From positions 1,054,001 through 1,118,000 of the forward strand of contig OZ251227.1 in NCBI GenBank assembly GCA_965240325.2: 64,000 nt of DNA, in the 5' to 3' direction. This DNA comes from Rebecca billardiae RCC1528 (Eukaryota > Haptophyta). The notes beneath the pieces were generated by a model. It did not search any database, was not told where the DNA came from, and saw nothing but the letters and a program-made list of their open reading frames with translations. Within the stretch, counting starts at the first letter, position 1. Each line of letters opens with the position of its first letter. The translations under genes were made by a program, and so were the position numbers. Below, in pieces: positions 21,427 to 30,854 of this stretch.

Positions 21427-23052
21427 TCAGTGGAGAGTGGCAGCCCAGCCGCCGCTGAGCCGATTCAGATGCCCGGCCGTGCCCGGTGCCACTGGCGCAG
21501 CATCGTTGGCAGCGCAGTCTCGAAACGTCAATGCCGCATTCCGACCCTGAGCCATTTGTGTGGCGCCCCTGAAGGAGGTAGCATCAGCCGAGGAGACGAG
21601 GGACGCCTCGGAGGCCGCGCGCTTGAGCTGCCTCCCGCGCGCCTCGATGGCGATGTGCTCGGGGCTTGGATGCGTCGTGCTCCTGGCGAGCCCGAACGCC
21701 ACCCGTACAATGTCCCAGCGCGCGTGGGCGGGTGTCCTGGGCTTGTGCGGCTCGCTCGAGTACTGGACCTGCAGCGTGTGCCTGCGGCCGGGAAGGCCGT
21801 CGGTCGGCCTCATTAGGCCTGGGGTGCAAGCCAGCCTGTGCGCAACCCGCTGCATTGGCGAGGCGAACGTGACGCGAGCGCTCTCGGTGTAGAACTCGTG
21901 GTGCGCGCGCAGCATCTGCAGCCACGTGTTGGCCGCGCGCAGGTCTCCGCTGCGCACCGGCCGCAGCAGGATTGGCTCGACGATCCCGCTCGACGCGCCG
22001 CCGTGCGTGGCGCGCGGCCGCGGGGTCAGGCAGATGGTGAAGCCGTCCTCGCGCATGCGCGGCTCCTCGAAGTCGGTGAGACTGAGTGGCCCCGCCGAGC
22101 ACGATGGGCAGGGCAGGTTGAGCGTCATGTCTTCGTTCGATGCGTACCAGATGAGCATGCCCTCGCGCAGCTCAAAGTAGCGCCGCGCAAAGCGCTGCAT
22201 CCGGAGGATTCCGGCCTTGCCGCCCGCCTTCTCGAGCCAGCCCACCTTGGCCTTGGGCGGGCTGCGCCCCTCGGGCATGGGCATGCCGCCCAGCCCCGCC
22301 GCCGCGGGCTTCGTGGGCCCGGCCGCGCCGGCGGGTGGGCAGGCGGCGGAGAAAGGGCCCGAGCCCTCGTTCCCGCTCCCGGACGAGGGGCTGCGGAAGA
22401 GACGGTGGTCCTGCCGCATGCCGGTGTGCGACTTGTGCACGTGGCTCGCGAGGCGGCGGTACCTCGCCGGCGCGCGCTGCAGCGGCTGCTGCTCCTTGTA
22501 CCCAGCACCCTTGGGCGCGAACTTGGTGCTCACGTCGCGCATCTCGTAGACGAGGTGCGAGAACGTCATCAGGAAAATGACCGTCACGATGATCGAGGTG
22601 AGACCGATGCCGCGGTAAGCCCAGGTGAGCAGCGTGGCAGCGAGGACGAGGAAGCCGAGCGATGCGCTGAACGCGTAGAAGACGAGACTCGACTTCTGCT
22701 CCAGCAGCGCGGCGGCAATCTCGACGGAGCCGAAGGGGCCTTCGAGCGCGAGGTTGCGCGCCTTGAGAGTCGAGTACTGAGCGACGCAGATCACCCACAG
22801 AGAGAGCGCCATCGAGGCCGTGGAGAGCATGACGAACATCTCGGGCAGCAGCGAGTGCACGTCAATCTGCGGCGTGGACACCTCCCCCATGGACTCGGCA
22901 CCGAGCCCGGTGAACGCGAAACCAGCGACGAGCGTCGCCTGCGTCATCAGTGTCCGCAAGCGCTCGATGTGGAAATCGAGCTCGGCGGTGGCTGCCGCAA
23001 CCTTGCCCTTGGCGAGCTCCCACTCGAGCGTGTTCTTGTCCGCTTGGAGCAT
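21427..23052 (-). CDS. Orai-like four-helix channel protein fused to a PH domain
   Basis: 541 residues from ATG 23052 (MLQADKNTLEWELAKGK); the open frame above it starts only at a GTG. Four hydrophobic helices at about 37-55, 72-92, 122-144 and 150-170, with a basic/amphipathic lead-in and TLVAGFAFTG resembling Orai TM1; a Glu (E53) follows the GFA motif one residue off the position of the Orai pore Glu. EMFVMLSTASMALSLWVICV and the TM3-TM4 block fit Orai spacing. A Pro/Gly linker (about 220-265) leads to a PH domain (VGWLEKAGGKAGILRMQRF to TWLQMLRAHHEF, about 270-388) and a polar tail. Orai proteins form store-operated calcium channels; the PH domain suggests phosphoinositide or protein binding at a membrane. 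I know no described fusion of this kind. Head-to-head with YjbQ, 186 bp apart. Confidence 0.7.
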   Translation of the reverse strand: MLQADKNTLEWELAKGKVAAATAELDFHIERLRTLMTQATLVAGFAFTGLGAESMGEVSTPQIDVHSLLPEMFVMLSTASMALSLWVICVAQYSTLKARNLALEGPFGSVEIAAALLEQKSSLVFYAFSASLGFLVLAATLLTWAYRGIGLTSIIVTVIFLMTFSHLVYEMRDVSTKFAPKGAGYKEQQPLQRAPARYRRLASHVHKSHTGMRQDHRLFRSPSSGSGNEGSGPFSAACPPAGAAGPTKPAAAGLGGMPMPEGRSPPKAKVGWLEKAGGKAGILRMQRFARRYFELREGMLIWYASNEDMTLNLPCPSCSAGPLSLTDFEEPRMREDGFTICLTPRPRATHGGASSGIVEPILLRPVRSGDLRAANTWLQMLRAHHEFYTESARVTFASPMQRVAHRLACTPGLMRPTDGLPGRRHTLQVQYSSEPHKPRTPAHARWDIVRVAFGLARSTTHPSPEHIAIEARGRQLKRAASEASLVSSADATSFRGATQMAQGRNAALTFRDCAANDAAPVAPGTAGHLNRLSGGWAATLH

Positions 23053-23164
23053 GCGGCTTCGAGGGCAGCTCGCGCAGCACACGCGAGCAGCTTTGCGCCG
23101 CGCCGGGCCCGAGCGCCTGCCGTTTGTCGCAGGGCCGGTCGCTGCACCTTGCACGGTGCCGCCC

Positions 23165-23200
23165 GCCAAGCGGAAGGGTGTCTGCACCCTTCCGCTTGGC
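23165..23200. promoter_or_regulatory. 16 bp-stem hairpin in shared promoter
   Basis: GCCAAGCGGAAGGGTG, loop TCTG, then the exact complement CACCCTTCCGCTTGGC. It lies between the start codons of the Orai-PH gene (23052, minus) and the YjbQ gene (23239, plus). Confidence 0.8.
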
Positions 23201-23238
23201 CCACCCGAGTACCAAGGCGCCCAGCGCCATCGTTCGCG

Positions 23239-23952
23239 ATGGCGTTCGCGCTCGCTGCGCTGATCGCGATCAACCCGTCCGGCGCGGTGTTGACCGGCGT
23301 ATCGGCGACGCGTATTCCATTTGCGACTCGAGCCTTCTCCTCACGGGGGTCAGTCCGCGCATCAGCCTCGGCATCCGCCGGCGCGACTGTCGCGCAGGGG
23401 CAGTCTGTGTATGTGTACGAGACGCTTACGGTGCGTACTGGTCCTGGCGAGGGTGTGCTGACTCCGGCGCAGGAGGTGTCGTTGCATGACATCACGCCGC
23501 AGATTGATGCGCTTGTGAGGACGCACGGCATTGTCGCAGGCACCGCCAATCTCATCTCGCGCCACACGACGACGGCCCTGACCATTAACGAGTATGAGAC
23601 CCGCCTGCTCGATGACGTGAGAGACTTCCTCTTCCGCGCGGCGCCGCCTGATGGGACATACAAGCACAATGATTTGCACCTGCGGCCAGCATCAGATGAC
23701 GACTACGCGCGTATCGATCGCAATTGGATCTCCCAGGGCAAGGGCACGCTGGAGGAGTTCATGGCTCAGGAGCCCATCAACGCGCACTCACACCTGTGTG
23801 CGATGCTCATGGGCGCGTCTGAGACGGTCCCGATCGCCGACGGGCAGCTGTGTATCGGCCAGTGGCAAAGTATCATCCTCGTCGAGTGTGACGGCCCACG
23901 TGAGCGCACGGTGGGTGTGCAACTCGTTGGCATCACTGCCAGCAAGAACTAA
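23239..23952 (+). CDS. YjbQ/UPF0047 family protein, probably plastid-targeted
   Basis: 237 residues from ATG 23239. Residues 1-50 form a hydrophobic signal (MAFALAALIAI) followed by a Ser/Ala/Arg-rich stretch (TRAFSSRGSVRASASA) like a bipartite plastid presequence. The mature part carries YjbQ signatures: HDITPQIDALVRTHGIVAGT, SRHTTTALTINEYE, HNDLHLR, INAHSHLCAMLMGASETVPI and LCIGQWQSIILVECDGPRER. Escherichia coli YjbQ has weak thiamin-phosphate-synthase activity; the normal role is not settled, so the name is kept at family level. Length matches bacterial homologues (about 140) plus targeting and a short internal extension. Single exon. Confidence 0.85.
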   Translation: MAFALAALIAINPSGAVLTGVSATRIPFATRAFSSRGSVRASASASAGATVAQGQSVYVYETLTVRTGPGEGVLTPAQEVSLHDITPQIDALVRTHGIVAGTANLISRHTTTALTINEYETRLLDDVRDFLFRAAPPDGTYKHNDLHLRPASDDDYARIDRNWISQGKGTLEEFMAQEPINAHSHLCAMLMGASETVPIADGQLCIGQWQSIILVECDGPRERTVGVQLVGITASKN

Positions 23953-24860
23953 TCTGAAATCTGATCATCGGCATCAGCTCGGTGTGGCCCGCCGCTGGCT
24001 CACGAATCTTCCGCGGGCCGCGCGCGAGTGCCCACCGCTTGCCAATTCATCACCCAGCTTAGTTACTCGTAGTCAGCACCACCATCATCGATCAACATCA
24101 GGACTACTGTGACGACTGTTGAAACCCCCGCGTAGTACTTCAAGTCGCGCGCGTTTTTAATATATATATTAAATAATTAAAAATAATGGCGCACGGCCCC
24201 CCCGAAAGGTCTGAGCGTGAGCGAAAGCCGGGGGGGGGGCGGCGCACGTGCTCCGCAAAATCAAAAAGAGGATGCGCGCAGGATTTTGGGTTTTTTTCGG
24301 TAGGTGGCCTAGCGTATGAGCATGGATATCGCTGCCAATGATTGCGTTTGTACTGCCCCTTAATTTTAACGATAGTAACACTTAGGGGAATGCAGGGCGG
24401 AATAGCACAAAAGACCAGCCGTGTGTTCGAACATTCCGTCATAGTAAGATGCCTGAATTGTAAGAGCCTGAAACAGCTCGCCAACCATAGAAAAGAGAAG
24501 TTGGGTCGGCTTTTATGTCGCTTGAATTAAAGTATTATGCCGGCATATGAAGTCATGAACCGTCAGCTTCTCAGTGGCGGGTTTAAGCCCCTTGATTACC
24601 CTTGATTCATACACGCGAGATGTCATTGCGCGGGTAGCCCGAACCGGCGTTCCCGCCACGCTGATATTGAGTGATATACTCTTGGTCACTCTAGCTTACT
24701 CGGATGCGCGACGTCAATGCGGGCGGCAATCAATTCTTGTATTTGCACAGGTACGATCCCTTTCAACCCCTATAGGGTGCTGGTATATTCGATTATTCTT
24801 TGAAGCGAAACGCCATTTTTTGAGCTGCCGCACTAAAGGCGCACTTAGGGACAAGCGTGG
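23953..24860. other. AT-richer island, no gene recognised
   Basis: From about 24110 to 24850 the GC content drops visibly against neighbours and has runs such as TTTTTAATATATATATTAAA. Frames present (24140-24484 minus, 24574-24996 plus) have no recognisable motifs. It may be an insertion from elsewhere or a remnant of non-coding mobile DNA. Confidence 0.5.
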
Positions 24861-24879
24861 TCGAAAAATACCCAGGTGC

Positions 24880-26568
24880 TTGCGCGGGCCGCGGCTGCGC
24901 GCGCAGACCGCGGAGGCGCGTCGTCACGTCGGGCTCCAGCGAGGACGGCGGCGCGAGCCGCTCGTTCGCGGCGCACGAGCACGAGGCGGTGCTTGAGGGC
25001 GGCGAGCGCGTGCGCTACTCCGCGCTGCTCTCCACGGTGTGTCTCCACCGCGCCGCTCGACACGCTTCTTGACTCTGTCCTTTTTGGCGCAGATCGACTC
25101 GGGCGCTGACGCTGGCGGTGACGCTGGCGGTGACGCTGGCGGCTACCGTTACGGGTGCGCGACGCGGCTCGCGCAGCTGGGCGTGCCCGCGCTGCAGCTC
25201 GGCGGGCTCTCGGCGGCGGACGCGGAGGCGGTGGTGCGAGGCCGGCTCGGCGCGGCGGGGCGCACGCTCGACGCGCGGCAGGCCGAGGCGGTGCGCTCGG
25301 CACTCGGAGAGGCGCCGAGCGCGCTGCACGCCGTGCTGCTCGCCGACGCGGCGGCGGAGTGGCGCTCGGGCGAGCCGCCGCCCGCGCACCTGCCCGCCGA
25401 CGCGCGCGCCGCCGTCGCCGCCACCTTCGAGCGCGTCGAGCGGCTGCACGGCGCGATGCTCGTGCGGCGCGCGTGCGGCGCCATCTGCGCGTCGCGCCGC
25501 GGCCTCTCGAGTGCCGAGCTGGAGGAGGCTCGCTCTCTCTGCACGAGGACGTGCTGGCGTCCGTGTTCGAGTTCTGGGTGCCGGCGGTGGTGCGGCTGCC
25601 CGTGTGGCTCGCCGTGCGCGACGCGCTCGGCTCGCTGCTCGCCGCCGGCGGCGACGGCCCTTTGTTTGCGCTGGTACCACCGCCTCATCAGGTGGCCGAG
25701 GCGGCGGCGGCACGGTACGCCCGCGCGGCCGACGCGCACGCGCTCGCAGATTTCTGGGCTGGCACGTGGGCGGGCGAGGCCGCCAAACCGCTGCGCCACC
25801 CGAAGGCCACCGGCGGCGAGGACGGGCGGCGGCGCGTCGCGCCGCAGCCCCTGCTCCTCTCCGCCGCGCGCCTCGGCCTTCGCCGGCCGCGACGCCGCCG
25901 TGCTCAATGTGCGCCGGTGCGAGGAGCTAGTGCAAGCGCTGCTCGCGGCCGGGCGCGCGGCCGACGCGGCGCGCGAGCTCACCGACGCGGGCGCGGACGG
26001 GTGGGAGGCGCGCGCGCGGCACGGCCTCGAGACCGAGTACGTGCGCGACCTCGCGGACACGGCCGCGGCGCTCGCCGACGCCGACGCGCGCGGCGGCGGC
26101 GGCGGCGAGCCGGGCGCGGCCGCGCGCGCGGAGGCTGCGGCGCTGCGCGCGCGCGTCGCGGACTGGCTGCAGCTCGCGCGGCTGAGCGCCTCCGCCGCCG
26201 CCACGGCGCCGGGCCGCTGCCTCGCGCTGTGCCTCGAGCAGCCGGTTGGCTCGGCGCCGCACGAGTCCGCGACCGCGTGGGCGCGGCGCGCGCCGCGCGC
26301 CGCGCACCCGGCCGCCCGCGCCAGCTGGGCGCGCGGGCGCGAGCACTGCGCGCGAGCGCCCCTGCTCGCCGCGCGCGGGCCGTGCGAGGCTGTGCTGCTA
26401 GCGCACGCCGGCTGGGTGGAGGCGGTCGCACTCTCGGCCGACGGGCGCGTCGCGGCGAGCGCGGGCGACGACAGCGACGCGGTCGTGCGGCTGTGGGCGT
26501 GGGACACCGCCGAGTCAGAGTGCGTGCGCGCGCTCGAGGGGCACGCCGGCTGCGTGAAGACTGAATGA
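24880..26568 (+). pseudogene. broken NACHT/WD40 (NPHP3- or NWD1-like) gene fragment
   Basis: Frame 1 (about 25096-25540) reads like the arm region after a NACHT ATPase: LGGLSAADAEAVVRGRLG, then APSALHAVLLADAAAEW and GLSSAELEEA. The sense then moves at about 25545 to another frame, LSLHEDVLASVFEFWVPAVV, with HALADFWAGTWAG and PQPLLLS, as in NPHP3/TEP1-like proteins. It returns near 25875 to the first frame (VLNVRRCEELVQALL) and runs into one WD40 unit (AHAGWVEAVALSADGRVAAS...LEGHAGCV) before TGA at 26566. The first shift has no space for an intron, and both the ATPase core and most WD40 repeats are missing, so this is a truncated, frameshifted copy. Confidence 0.6.
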
Positions 26569-26774
26569 AGAGCCGCGACACGGCGCAGCCCCCCGAGGCC
26601 GTCGATCGCGTCGATTACTCGCGCCCGCGCCTCCTGCACGGCGACGCGCCCGGGGCGCGCGCATCGTGATTCGGCGGTGAAGAATGCGTGCACGACAACT
26701 ATACTAGACTCACAACTACCAGGGCCGTGCGCCCTCAACTTCGTTGTTTACTACCCGAAGATCGGCGTAGCCGA

Positions 26775-28765
26775 TCATAATATATGATTGAACTTTTCTG
26801 AGGATAGCGCACCAGCAATTTCCCTTGACCGCCATCCGGGCCGAAGTGGCGCAAAATGGCGGTTGCCCCGTTTGGGCGCCCTTCCGCGCCTTCGAGCGGC
26901 TCGTGCGCGTCGGGAAGTGCGCCGAAGCGTATCCGGAGCATGCTCCATCGACGCGTCGCACTGTTGGGCCCTCGCATGCGAGCCCATGCCGACGTCTGAG
27001 TGCGCCTCGCTGCGCACGGTACAGCTTGACGGTACACGGCACGATTGGGGCCGCGAGCAGCCTCGTGCGCGCGACCGAGCCAGAGGTGGTCGTCGAGAGT
27101 AGCACGAGCGGCGGCACACGAGCGGGGCTGGTCGTTGCCGAATATCTGACGCACCAATCGACCTCGCCCAGCGCCATCTGCTCGTTTGTGCACGTGTTGG
27201 AAAGGATGAGCAGCTGCGTGCAAACGCCGAGCGCGCAGATGAGGCGTGGGCGAGCGAAGGGGCGGCGAGGGCCGGCGCGTGCGCGCGCGTAAATTCGAGC
27301 CTCCCCATACGCATCGAAACACACCGCGCTCGCTCGTCGAGCTGCGCACGGGTATCGGTGCGCGCGCGCCAACGCGGCGCGCCGTGAACGCGCCCGGCGA
27401 ATGCACACCTGCTCGCGCGCGCACGCGCACGTGATGGACCGAGGAGGTCGCGCGAGCATGCGCGATGTGTCTGGATGGAGCGTGTAGGAGGTGTAGGCTG
27501 CGCTCCGCACGCGCTCCGCCACCGTGCACCGCACTGCCCCTCGTCCACGCGATCGCCGCCGAGCCCAGATTCAAACGCGCGCGAGCCCGCGAGCGCATCT
27601 CCAAGCAGCGCTTGCAGCTATCGTGTCGAAGGCTTGGCGAGAGGCAGATGTGCATGGCAAGTAGCGCAATGAGGGTGCCCATCACGCACACACACCCGCG
27701 CACGCTCGCCGCACCACCTCGTCGTGCCCACGTTCAGCGCGCGGGGCGCACTTTGCGCCTCGAGCAGCTGCCGAGCGGCTCCCGCGCGCGGCGCGCGCGG
27801 CGAGTAGAACTCAGCCAATGGTCCGAGGGCGAGCCGGCCGAGCGTCGTGCGTGACGCACATGGACCTGGTGCAACGCCGCGTACCACTCGCAGCCACCAT
27901 CGCGCCCGTACCAGCGAGCTGTGGCCGCCGCCGACACCCCAAAGCAGCCCAGCCGTCAGCGCGCGACAGCCGACGAGCGCGCGACGCGCGCGTGCACCAC
28001 CGTGATGAGCACGGATGAGCGCGCGCGCCCGTGTCATAGCTCAGGTGGGGTCCCCCGATCGCACGCACCACCGCGCTGCCACGCCTTCGACCATCTTGTG
28101 TCACCACGCGGGCACACGCCGGGCAGGCGGCGGGGGCAGCCCGCTCGGCAAACGGTCAGCGCGCAGCGAGGATGGAGTCCGGCGAGGGGCGACCGGAGTG
28201 TCCGGCGCGACGGAGGTGGTCCACGCCGTGGTCGCCGACGCGATCCTCACCACCTCCGAGGCCGTGGTGGCCGCCCGGGAGAAGGAATGCTCCCAGTCGC
28301 ACCCTTTGCAGTGCTCCTTTGCGCGTGCACGCAACGGCGAGGAGCGGAAGCGTTAGAGGGCACTTTTTGTGCAGTTCAGGCGTTCTTTCCCCAAAATGTA
28401 GAATGCGCGGAGAAGTGCCCTCTAACGATTTTCGTGTGCAGCCGTGCCGCGCGCGCGAGGAAGGCCACATGCGGCTCCTTGCACATCTGCTGCAGATCGG
28501 CTCGTGCTCGGCGAGCGCGGCGAGGAGGAAGGTGCGCGCTCGCGATCTGGCGCACCTGGGAGACCTCGCGGCCTCCGAGCAGAAAGAGCGCGTCGAGCGC
28601 AACGCCGCAGGTCGCACGGTCGCGATCTCGCGAGAGCGGTGGTGCGAGGGCGGGCCTCGCCATCGCGCGTTTCTGCGTCCAAACGCGGCCTCCGTAAAAT
28701 CCGGATGGCGGTCAAGGGATTTTGCTGGTGCGCTATCCTCAGAAAAGTTTACACATATATATATA
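26775..28765. mobile_element. 2.0 kb element with about 48 bp terminal inverted repeats in TA sequence
   Basis: Left end 26791-26838 and the complement of 28702-28749 share AACTTTTCTGAGGATAGCGC, ACCAGCAA and CCTTGACCGCCATCCGG, with two or three differences. Outside both ends the DNA is TA-rich (TATATGATT on the left, a TA run at 28754-28774 on the right), so TA-type target sites are likely. Inside are only short GC-rich frames with no recognisable transposase; it looks non-autonomous. Confidence 0.65.
28351..28427. repeat. 77 bp unit with perfect 15 bp inverted ends
   Basis: CGTTAGAGGGCACTT at 28351-28365 is exactly complemented by AAGTGCCCTCTAACG at 28413-28427. It lies inside the 26.8-28.8 kb element. 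It may be a tiny MITE-like insertion or a structured RNA region. Confidence 0.6.
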
Positions 28766-28775
28766 TATATATATG

Positions 28776-29251
28776 GCGACTATGAGGGGGGGGACGACGG
28801 CGAGGAGCGCTGATCCTGGTGTTTGTCTCTGCTGCTCGATCTGCTGCTACAGCTTGCTGACTCTGACGCCTGCCCGTTGCATACCACGTCGTTAATATAT
28901 ATGTGTACGTGTGTGTGATTTAGTTGATTTACGGGATTAATATAATAAGAGACCGCCGACTAGTTGATACTGATTCCGGCGCCTTGGCAGGCTAAGTGCC
29001 AGCATCGTCGTGATCCAGACGTTATATCGTCAACCGGGCAGTGTTTATTGGCACAGCGTGTTACCACGTTGTTCAAAGGCATCATCAGCATCATCAAGCA
29101 GTCGTAGGCTCATCGTCATGCCATCACAACAGATATTTACAGATATGACAGATGCTGTCAAAAATAGTGTCATCGGATGCCGGGATTCTGAGGGCTAGGC
29201 AGCAGACGGGCATGAGACACATGCGCCAATGCTGCGGCTGAGCTAGAGGCC
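28776..29251. other. intergenic AT-rich stretch
   Basis: Mixed AT-rich DNA between the inverted-repeat element and the 3' end of the RCC1 gene. No gene seen. Confidence 0.6.
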
Positions 29252-30760
29252 TCATGACTGGCAACCAGGAGCAGCCTCGTTGCACGCACTGCAGCAGGTC
29301 GCACGGGGCACACGTGCAAAGCGGAAGGGGGAAGGGCTAGGAGAAGCCGGCTGGGGTCCCGGCACTGAGTCCGACGCCGTCGAGCCGTCGGACTCAGTCT
29401 CAGGCTCGCCTTGCAGTCTTCGCTGGCACCTGAAGATCTCTCCATCCACAGTCGTACAGAGTGCGAACCCGAAGGCACCAGATGCGGAGACCACACGCCG
29501 ATCGAGCAGCTCGTTCACTCTCCGTGGGAGTGCGTCTGCCTGCGCGAGCTGGGTCGCGTCGTCGAGCCCAGGTGTACCCCCCCAGCCCCAAAAGAAGAGC
29601 CCACCAGCATCGTCGACAGCGAGCGTGCAGTCGCCACCTGCGCTCGCCGTGTGCACCCGCACGCCTTCGGCGACCAGCGCATCCACGCGCTCCGGCAGGC
29701 GCCGGTCACGTCCATCCCCGTGGCCGAGCGCACCGAGCGCGCCGCATCCGGCCGTGAAGCACTCACCCGCTGCGGTCAGGAGGAGCGTGTGCGTGTCACC
29801 AGCGGAGACGTGGAGCACTGACGAGCCGAAGCGCGTGGCATCGAGCTGCTCGGGAATCCTGTGGGCAGTCTCTGCCGAGCCCAGCCCCAGCTGGCCGTAC
29901 GTGTTGCATCCCCACGACCAAACTAGGCCTGCCGCGCTGAGGGCGAACGAGGAGGCATCCCCGGCGCAGACGGCGACGATGCCGTATTCGGCGAGCGCGT
30001 CGACACTTGCCGGCACGGCCCTGTCGTCGGTGTCGCCATGGCCGAGCTGGCCCAGAAACCCCCAGCCCCAGGAGAACACCTGCCCGTTGCGCGAGAGGCA
30101 TAGGCTGTGGTGCCCGCCTGCGGAGATGCACACGACGTGGACGCTCGCCAATCCGCGCAGGATGGTGGGCGTCGCACGATCCGCATCGTCACCGTGCCCA
30201 AGCGGGCCACTCCGTTCGACGTCCGCAGCGTATTTCGCCAACCCGAACGAAAGAACGGTGCCGTCCGTGCATCGCACGAGCGTGTGAGCTTCGCCACATG
30301 ACACCTCGGCTACTTGGAGCTGGTCAGCGGGGAGCAGCACGCGCGTCGGCTGGGCCGCAGACTGGATTTCAGTGCCCAGGCCAAGCAGGCCCTGACCTCG
30401 GAATGGCTGCTCGTGGCCCCAGGTGAAAAGCGCGCGGCCCGCGTCGACAAAGGCGCAGATGTACATACCAGCGTCAGCAACGCGCCTCTGGCCGAAGCGC
30501 TCGCGCCGCTCGTGCCAGAAGAGTTCGCGGAGCGCTGAGAGCAGAGGCGCGACACCGGTGCGCGGGGCGTGGGGCTCACGCGCTGCCGGGGCTCGACTTA
30601 GAAGCGCGTCGTGCGCGTGTATCTGCATAGCCCGGGACACGCGGGACGCGCGAGCGAGATCTTCCGGCACCAGCGCAGCGAGCACGCGGGAAACCAGCTC
30701 AGGAGGGAGAACCTCGAGCATGTTTCTCGGCATCACGATCACTGCCTCGGCGGACGCCAT
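29252..30760 (-). CDS. F-box plus RCC1-repeat protein
   Basis: 502 residues from ATG 30760 (MASAEAVIVMPRN); the frame is open above to 31213, but that stretch is antisense to the neighbouring gene's first exon, so the shorter start is preferred. Residues 15-50 read as an F-box (LEVLPPELVSRVLAALVPED, LARASRVSRAMQ). From about 95 on come RCC1 blade motifs: VLSFGLAKYAADVERSGPLG, VFSWGWGFLGQLGHGDTDD, VWSWGCNTYGQLGLGS, CFTAGCGALGALGHGDGRD and LFFWGWGGTPGLDD, about six repeats. RCC1 blades make a seven-bladed propeller used in Ran exchange or other protein binding; with an F-box, substrate recognition in an SCF ubiquitin ligase is the likely role (inference). Ser/Pro-rich C-terminal tail. Head-to-head with the plastid protein gene, 94 bp between ATGs. 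Confidence 0.8.
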   Translation of the reverse strand: MASAEAVIVMPRNMLEVLPPELVSRVLAALVPEDLARASRVSRAMQIHAHDALLSRAPAAREPHAPRTGVAPLLSALRELFWHERRERFGQRRVADAGMYICAFVDAGRALFTWGHEQPFRGQGLLGLGTEIQSAAQPTRVLLPADQLQVAEVSCGEAHTLVRCTDGTVLSFGLAKYAADVERSGPLGHGDDADRATPTILRGLASVHVVCISAGGHHSLCLSRNGQVFSWGWGFLGQLGHGDTDDRAVPASVDALAEYGIVAVCAGDASSFALSAAGLVWSWGCNTYGQLGLGSAETAHRIPEQLDATRFGSSVLHVSAGDTHTLLLTAAGECFTAGCGALGALGHGDGRDRRLPERVDALVAEGVRVHTASAGGDCTLAVDDAGGLFFWGWGGTPGLDDATQLAQADALPRRVNELLDRRVVSASGAFGFALCTTVDGEIFRCQRRLQGEPETESDGSTASDSVPGPQPASPSPSPFRFARVPRATCCSACNEAAPGCQS

Positions 30761-30854
30761 GCTGCCCGCTGTGTGTAAGCCCAGGCTCGCAGCCTCGCGC
30801 GAAAGCCGCGCGCGAATCGGGCAATCGGCGCACTGCCTTTCACGTATCTCGAAC

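Noticed and set aside
26716-27703. Minus frames of 250-320 residues inside the 2 kb element as a transposase
   Set aside because: Three overlapping frames, none with a catalytic motif; composition is that of random GC-rich DNA.
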